From contig OY992536.1 of assembly GCA_963921195.1 (NCBI GenBank), positions 286,645,530 through 286,709,529 of the forward strand: DNA of 64,000 nt, given 5' to 3'. This DNA comes from Pegoplata infirma (taxonomy: Eukaryota; Arthropoda; Insecta; Diptera; Anthomyiidae). Positions 60,899 to 64,000 of the stretch are shown in pieces (the first letter of the stretch is position 1; the number at the start of each line of letters is the position of its first letter). The notes under the pieces were generated by a model. The model worked only from the letters and a program-made list of their open reading frames with translations. It searched no databases and had not been told where the DNA came from. Both the position numbers and the translations under genes were made by a program.

Positions 60899-60925
60899 AT
60901 GCAACATGTTGCAGAGTTTAAGAAA
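60899..60925 (+). repeat. last exact GCAACATGTTGC copy
   Basis: GCAACATGTTGC at 60,901-60,912 within TTTCGATGTTTATGCAACAT/GTTGCAGAG. The same context (TTTCTTTTATGTTAATGCAAC...GCAGAGCGTAAG) occurs at 59,246-59,285, so the DINE-like element at 60,015-60,862 was inserted into a further unit of the 58.6-60 kb array. Confidence 0.8.
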
Positions 60926-60962
60926 CTAACCACAGCTGTAAATATTATAAAATTAAAAAAAA

Positions 60963-61600
60963 ACAAGTAAAAAAATCAAATTCGGCCTTGCCGAATGTAG
61001 TGATACCCTCCACAATTTCAAAAAGATTATTGCAAAAAACTTTATTTAAAAGGAAATTACTTTTGAAAAAAAAAAAAATTTTTTTTAAAAAAAAATTTCC
61101 GCCAAAAAAAATTTCCGCCAAAAAAAATTTTGGTAAAAAAAATCCGCGTTTTTTTTCTTTTTTTGTCAAAAAATATGTTGGTACTTGATTACATACCATT
61201 TCAATTATGTTCACATATGTCAACCAGAAGCCGAATTAAAGCATTTTGTATTTTTAGGTTATGTTGAATGTACTGAAATTTTTGAGGTGTGCTTACATTT
61301 TCGTTCATAACTTTTGAATTGCTGCATCGATATCGCTCAAATGCAATGCCAAGCTTCTCGGGAGAACTTCCAATAAATATTTTAAGTTTCAGTCATCTCT
61401 GTGCAATATTTTGTCCGTGACAGCATTTTCCACAGACTGACGGACTGAAGGACAGACGGACATCGCTAGAATGTCTTAAAATCGATCGGGCATCATGAAT
61501 ATATATACTTTATGGGGTCCCAGATCGATATTTTGATGAGTTACAAATGGAATGACTAACTTATATATACCCTCTATCACTAAGTGGAGGGTATAAAAAT
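60963..61600. mobile_element. second DINE/mini-me-like element
   Basis: Starts AACAAGTAAAAAAATCAAAT, then the hairpin ATTCGGCCTTGCCGAAT (60,980-60,996). Subterminal inverted repeats are TACCCTCCAC (61,004-61,013) and GTGGAGGGTA (61,584-61,593). It shares GACGGACTGAAGGACAGACG and the CATAACTTTTGAA segment with copies near 3.0 and 20.8 kb. The AAAAAATTTCCGCCAAAAAA tract generates spurious open frames on both strands. Confidence 0.78.
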
Positions 61601-61699
61601 CAAAATATTTGAGAACTTAGTGCTTTTTTAAAAAAAAAAAAAAATCTTTCTTAATCTTTAAAAATTTTAAATTTACTGTCAAAAATTTTGTGAGATTTG

Positions 61700-62060
61700 G
61701 TTGAATTCATAATATATTTAAAATGTTGCTATGTTATATAAGATTGTTGAAAAATGTTGCTAGCCACATATTTGCTTATCACCATATTTTGTACTCTGAA
61801 TATTTATATTTTAATTAAGTTTGCTGTATGAGTTTTTTTTTAAACATAAATTATAAAAATGTTGCTAAGGGTAATATAATTGTCTCAACATGTTGCTAGA
61901 CACATATTTGTTCAGCAACATATTTAGCATTTTAAATATTTAAACATTTAAATTGAATTTTTGAGATAACATGTTTAAGAAGATCCTCTTTTAATGTAAA
62001 AATTCAAAATGTTGCTATGTCCTATAAAGTCGTCTAAACATGCTGCTAGCCCTTTTCTTG
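61700..62060 (+). repeat. degenerate GCAACATGTTGC-family half-sites
   Basis: Three weakly similar units with AAAATGTTGCTA(T/A)G, CAACATGTTGCTAG(A/C)C and ACATATTTG at about 61,720, 61,860 and 62,010. No exact 12-bp palindrome. Probably the decayed edge of the family. Confidence 0.65.
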
Positions 62061-64000
62061 TAGTTTTTCAATATTTACTAATTATTTTCATTAATTTGTT
62101 TTAAAATTTATGTTATTATCCCTTTTTGTTTTATAAAATATAATTCATTTGTCTAAATATTTCTGCTTAATTTTTTTTAATTTGACTTTTCATTATAAAT
62201 CTTGTTATAAATTGAAAATTATTTACTGTTGCTGCTTGTTGTAGTTGTTGTTGCTACTACTGCTGCTTGTAGTTTCTCTCACTATGTGTGAATTATATTT
62301 ATGTTGCCGTTAATTATTTAATATGATTTATTAGCCAGCAACAAAAACTTGAAGCTGCAACATTTATTATGTTGTGAATTTTGTGTTTTTTTTTATTTTT
62401 TTTTATTTTGGTTGTCTGGTTATTTGTGTGAGATTTTATATTATGATTTAATGCGTTTTATATTACCACGTTATTTTTTATATACAAACATATATATTTT
62501 TGACAAATTACTTGATTAAAGGTTAATTTGTGTTAAAGTTTTTTTTGAAAATTATTTCATAATAAATATAATTTATTTTATATTTTTGTTTAGTTTTTTT
62601 TTTTATATTATATTGTCTGCAAGTGTTGCTATTTTGGCGTTGGCTGTGATGTGTGAAAATATTTACTTTGATTTTTATAGATATTTTTGCTGCTGTTGTT
62701 GTTTAACTTTTTAAACACTTCAAGTCTAGCATTGCTATTTAATACCCCAGCCAATTCTACCATCGTTTGAGTTTTTATACTACAAAAAACCATCATAAAT
62801 TTTCATAAATCTTTAAAACTAAGGCACATGTCAAATCACAACACTATAAAATATTGTTGTATTATTATTGTTATTGTACATACAACCAAAATGTTATTAA
62901 CTACTGGTTTTTTTGTTATTTTTTATTATTTGTTGCGCTCTTGCAGTAAAATTAAAAAAAAAAAATTATAAAAATATAACAATTTCTACTACTAACTTAA
63001 CTACTTGAATTTGATTGTTTAACCCTGCGGAGAGAGTACAATACAAATTTGGCACCTTTGGGGGAAAGGAAAATATGTGTTTTATAGTAGTATATATTTT
63101 GTAGTTTAAGATTTTTAAAATCGATTTGAAAGCAATTTTTAAATAGGGAAATTTCATGCGCTATTATAGCAAAAATTGAGTATTAAAAAAAAAAGTTAAA
63201 ACGGTACACATTAAGGATAGAGCTAAAAACATTCAATATTTGAATTATAAATTCGATATCAGCATGTAATAAAAAAGGGAAATTTCCTACGTCTTTTAAA
63301 CAATTTTTCAAATAATCTTATAAATGAATCTTAAAATTCTTTTTAGCAAAAGGGTTAATCAAATAACCACTACTGAGCTGTCAATAATTGTTTCGTTTGT
63401 TATTTTTATAACTACCCATCATAAAAATTTATTTTTTTTTTCTTACTGATTATACAACTTTTTAAGGTTTTTTTTTTTATTATAGCACTTTTTTTTTGCA
63501 AAGTATATTTAGAGAGGGAGCTTTAGCTATAAAAGCAAAAAAAAAACATTGAAAATAAAACGTCATAAAAGTGAGGAAAAACAATATTAAAACACCTTTA
63601 GATTGTTGATACAACAAAAACAAAAACAAAAATTATAAAATGTAGAGTGGTCAAAAGTCATAAAATGATATGAAATTAATACCACAAACAAATATGACTC
63701 CTTGATTGAATCAAAATAATTTTTTAGTACTTAAATATTCTCACGTGATTAAATGATAAGATTTTTTTTTTTTTTGTTATAAAAAAAATTATTCACTAAA
63801 AACCCAAATAATTCTTATATGGTTTAATTTCCAAAAAAAAAAAAAATAATGTGGCGCCTAATTTTTGTAAAAATTTTGTAATTTCTTTACTGTAACTGTA
63901 ATTATGGTATTTATAAACTTATCTTTATTTTATCTTTTGGTTTATAGTTACCAAAAATATAAAGAAAAACAAAATATAAAAAAATAACAAACATAGATTA
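62060..64000. other. A/T-rich intronic DNA, no feature
   Basis: TTGTTGCTGC-type triplet text at 62,228-62,272 and long A or T runs. No repeat family, gene or RNA recognised. GTGGCGCCTAATTTTTG at about 63,852 only partly resembles the primer-binding-site text near 32.5 kb. Confidence 0.5.

Larger units (their letters stand above)
43277..64000 (+). other. hth: hth intron after exon 3 (5' part)
   Basis: Phase-0 intron starting with GTAAGT and running off the window end, so over 20.7 kb long. It contains four GCAACATGTTGC-family repeat fields separated by motif-free islands, and two DINE/mini-me-like elements near 60-61.6 kb. No further MEIS-domain exon is visible. Confidence 0.88.

Noticed and set aside
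60945..61223. Overlapping lysine- and phenylalanine-rich frames on both strands (also near 2.9-3.2 kb)
   Set aside because: They come from AAAAAATTTCCGCC-type low-complexity tracts in DINE-like copies and have no protein resemblance.

Overview
This window is non-coding-rich nuclear DNA from a fly. It is very A/T-rich, full of degenerate repeats, and contains two short coding exons of one gene on the + strand. Both exons belong to homothorax (hth), the insect MEIS-class TALE homeobox gene. The residues of both exons match Drosophila Hth almost one for one. With the small repeats of mini-me/DINE type, this points to a brachyceran fly. A calyptrate such as a blowfly or house-fly relative is my inference, not something I can prove from the window.

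Layout. 1-35,613 is the 3' part of a long upstream intron. 35,614-35,897 is an exon coding for the His/Ala-rich N-terminal region of Hth (it starts right after the short first-exon peptide, which lies outside the window). 35,898-43,134 is a 7.2-kb phase-2 intron. 43,135-43,276 is the exon that opens the HM/MEIS-A domain, the part that binds Extradenticle. 43,277-64,000 is the start of a phase-0 intron of more than 20 kb. No other protein gene, tRNA or rRNA is supported; the remaining open frames are short, A/T-driven and intronic.

Repeats, in order: arrays of an AATTTAACAAAGTTTTT word (1-540, 1.75-2.15 and 3.9-4.8 kb); a TA-flanked inverted-repeat element (544-1,324) and a larger relative (5,410-7,218); a hAT-like MITE with a perfect 8-bp target duplication (2,195-2,763) and a diverged relative (29,460-29,931); tandem arrays built on TGCAAAATTATTTTGCA (about 7.5-11.1 and 16.5-17.6 kb); a roughly 485-bp tandem array (12.6-14.7 kb); a duplicated 296-bp unit with a MITE (15,568-16,154); DINE/mini-me-like copies (2.8-3.2, 18.0-21.0 and 60.0-61.6 kb), one with nested inverted repeats; and a duplicated block with lysine-tRNA-type primer-binding-site sequences (32.3-33.0 kb).

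The most striking structure is a 12-bp perfect palindrome, GCAACATGTTGC. By hand count it occurs about 98 times exactly, plus dozens of near copies, between 22,972 and 60,912, and I saw none in the first 22.9 kb. Copies usually continue on the + strand as GCAACATGTTGCWGCAACAT, sit in several separate tandem arrays that often repeat every 245-265 bp, surround both hth exons and are interrupted by motif-free islands. I do not know a described family that matches it. It could be a transcription-factor site array, an RNA-pairing element in the hth pre-mRNA, or a satellite-like repeat that spread inside this locus. The sequence alone cannot separate these.
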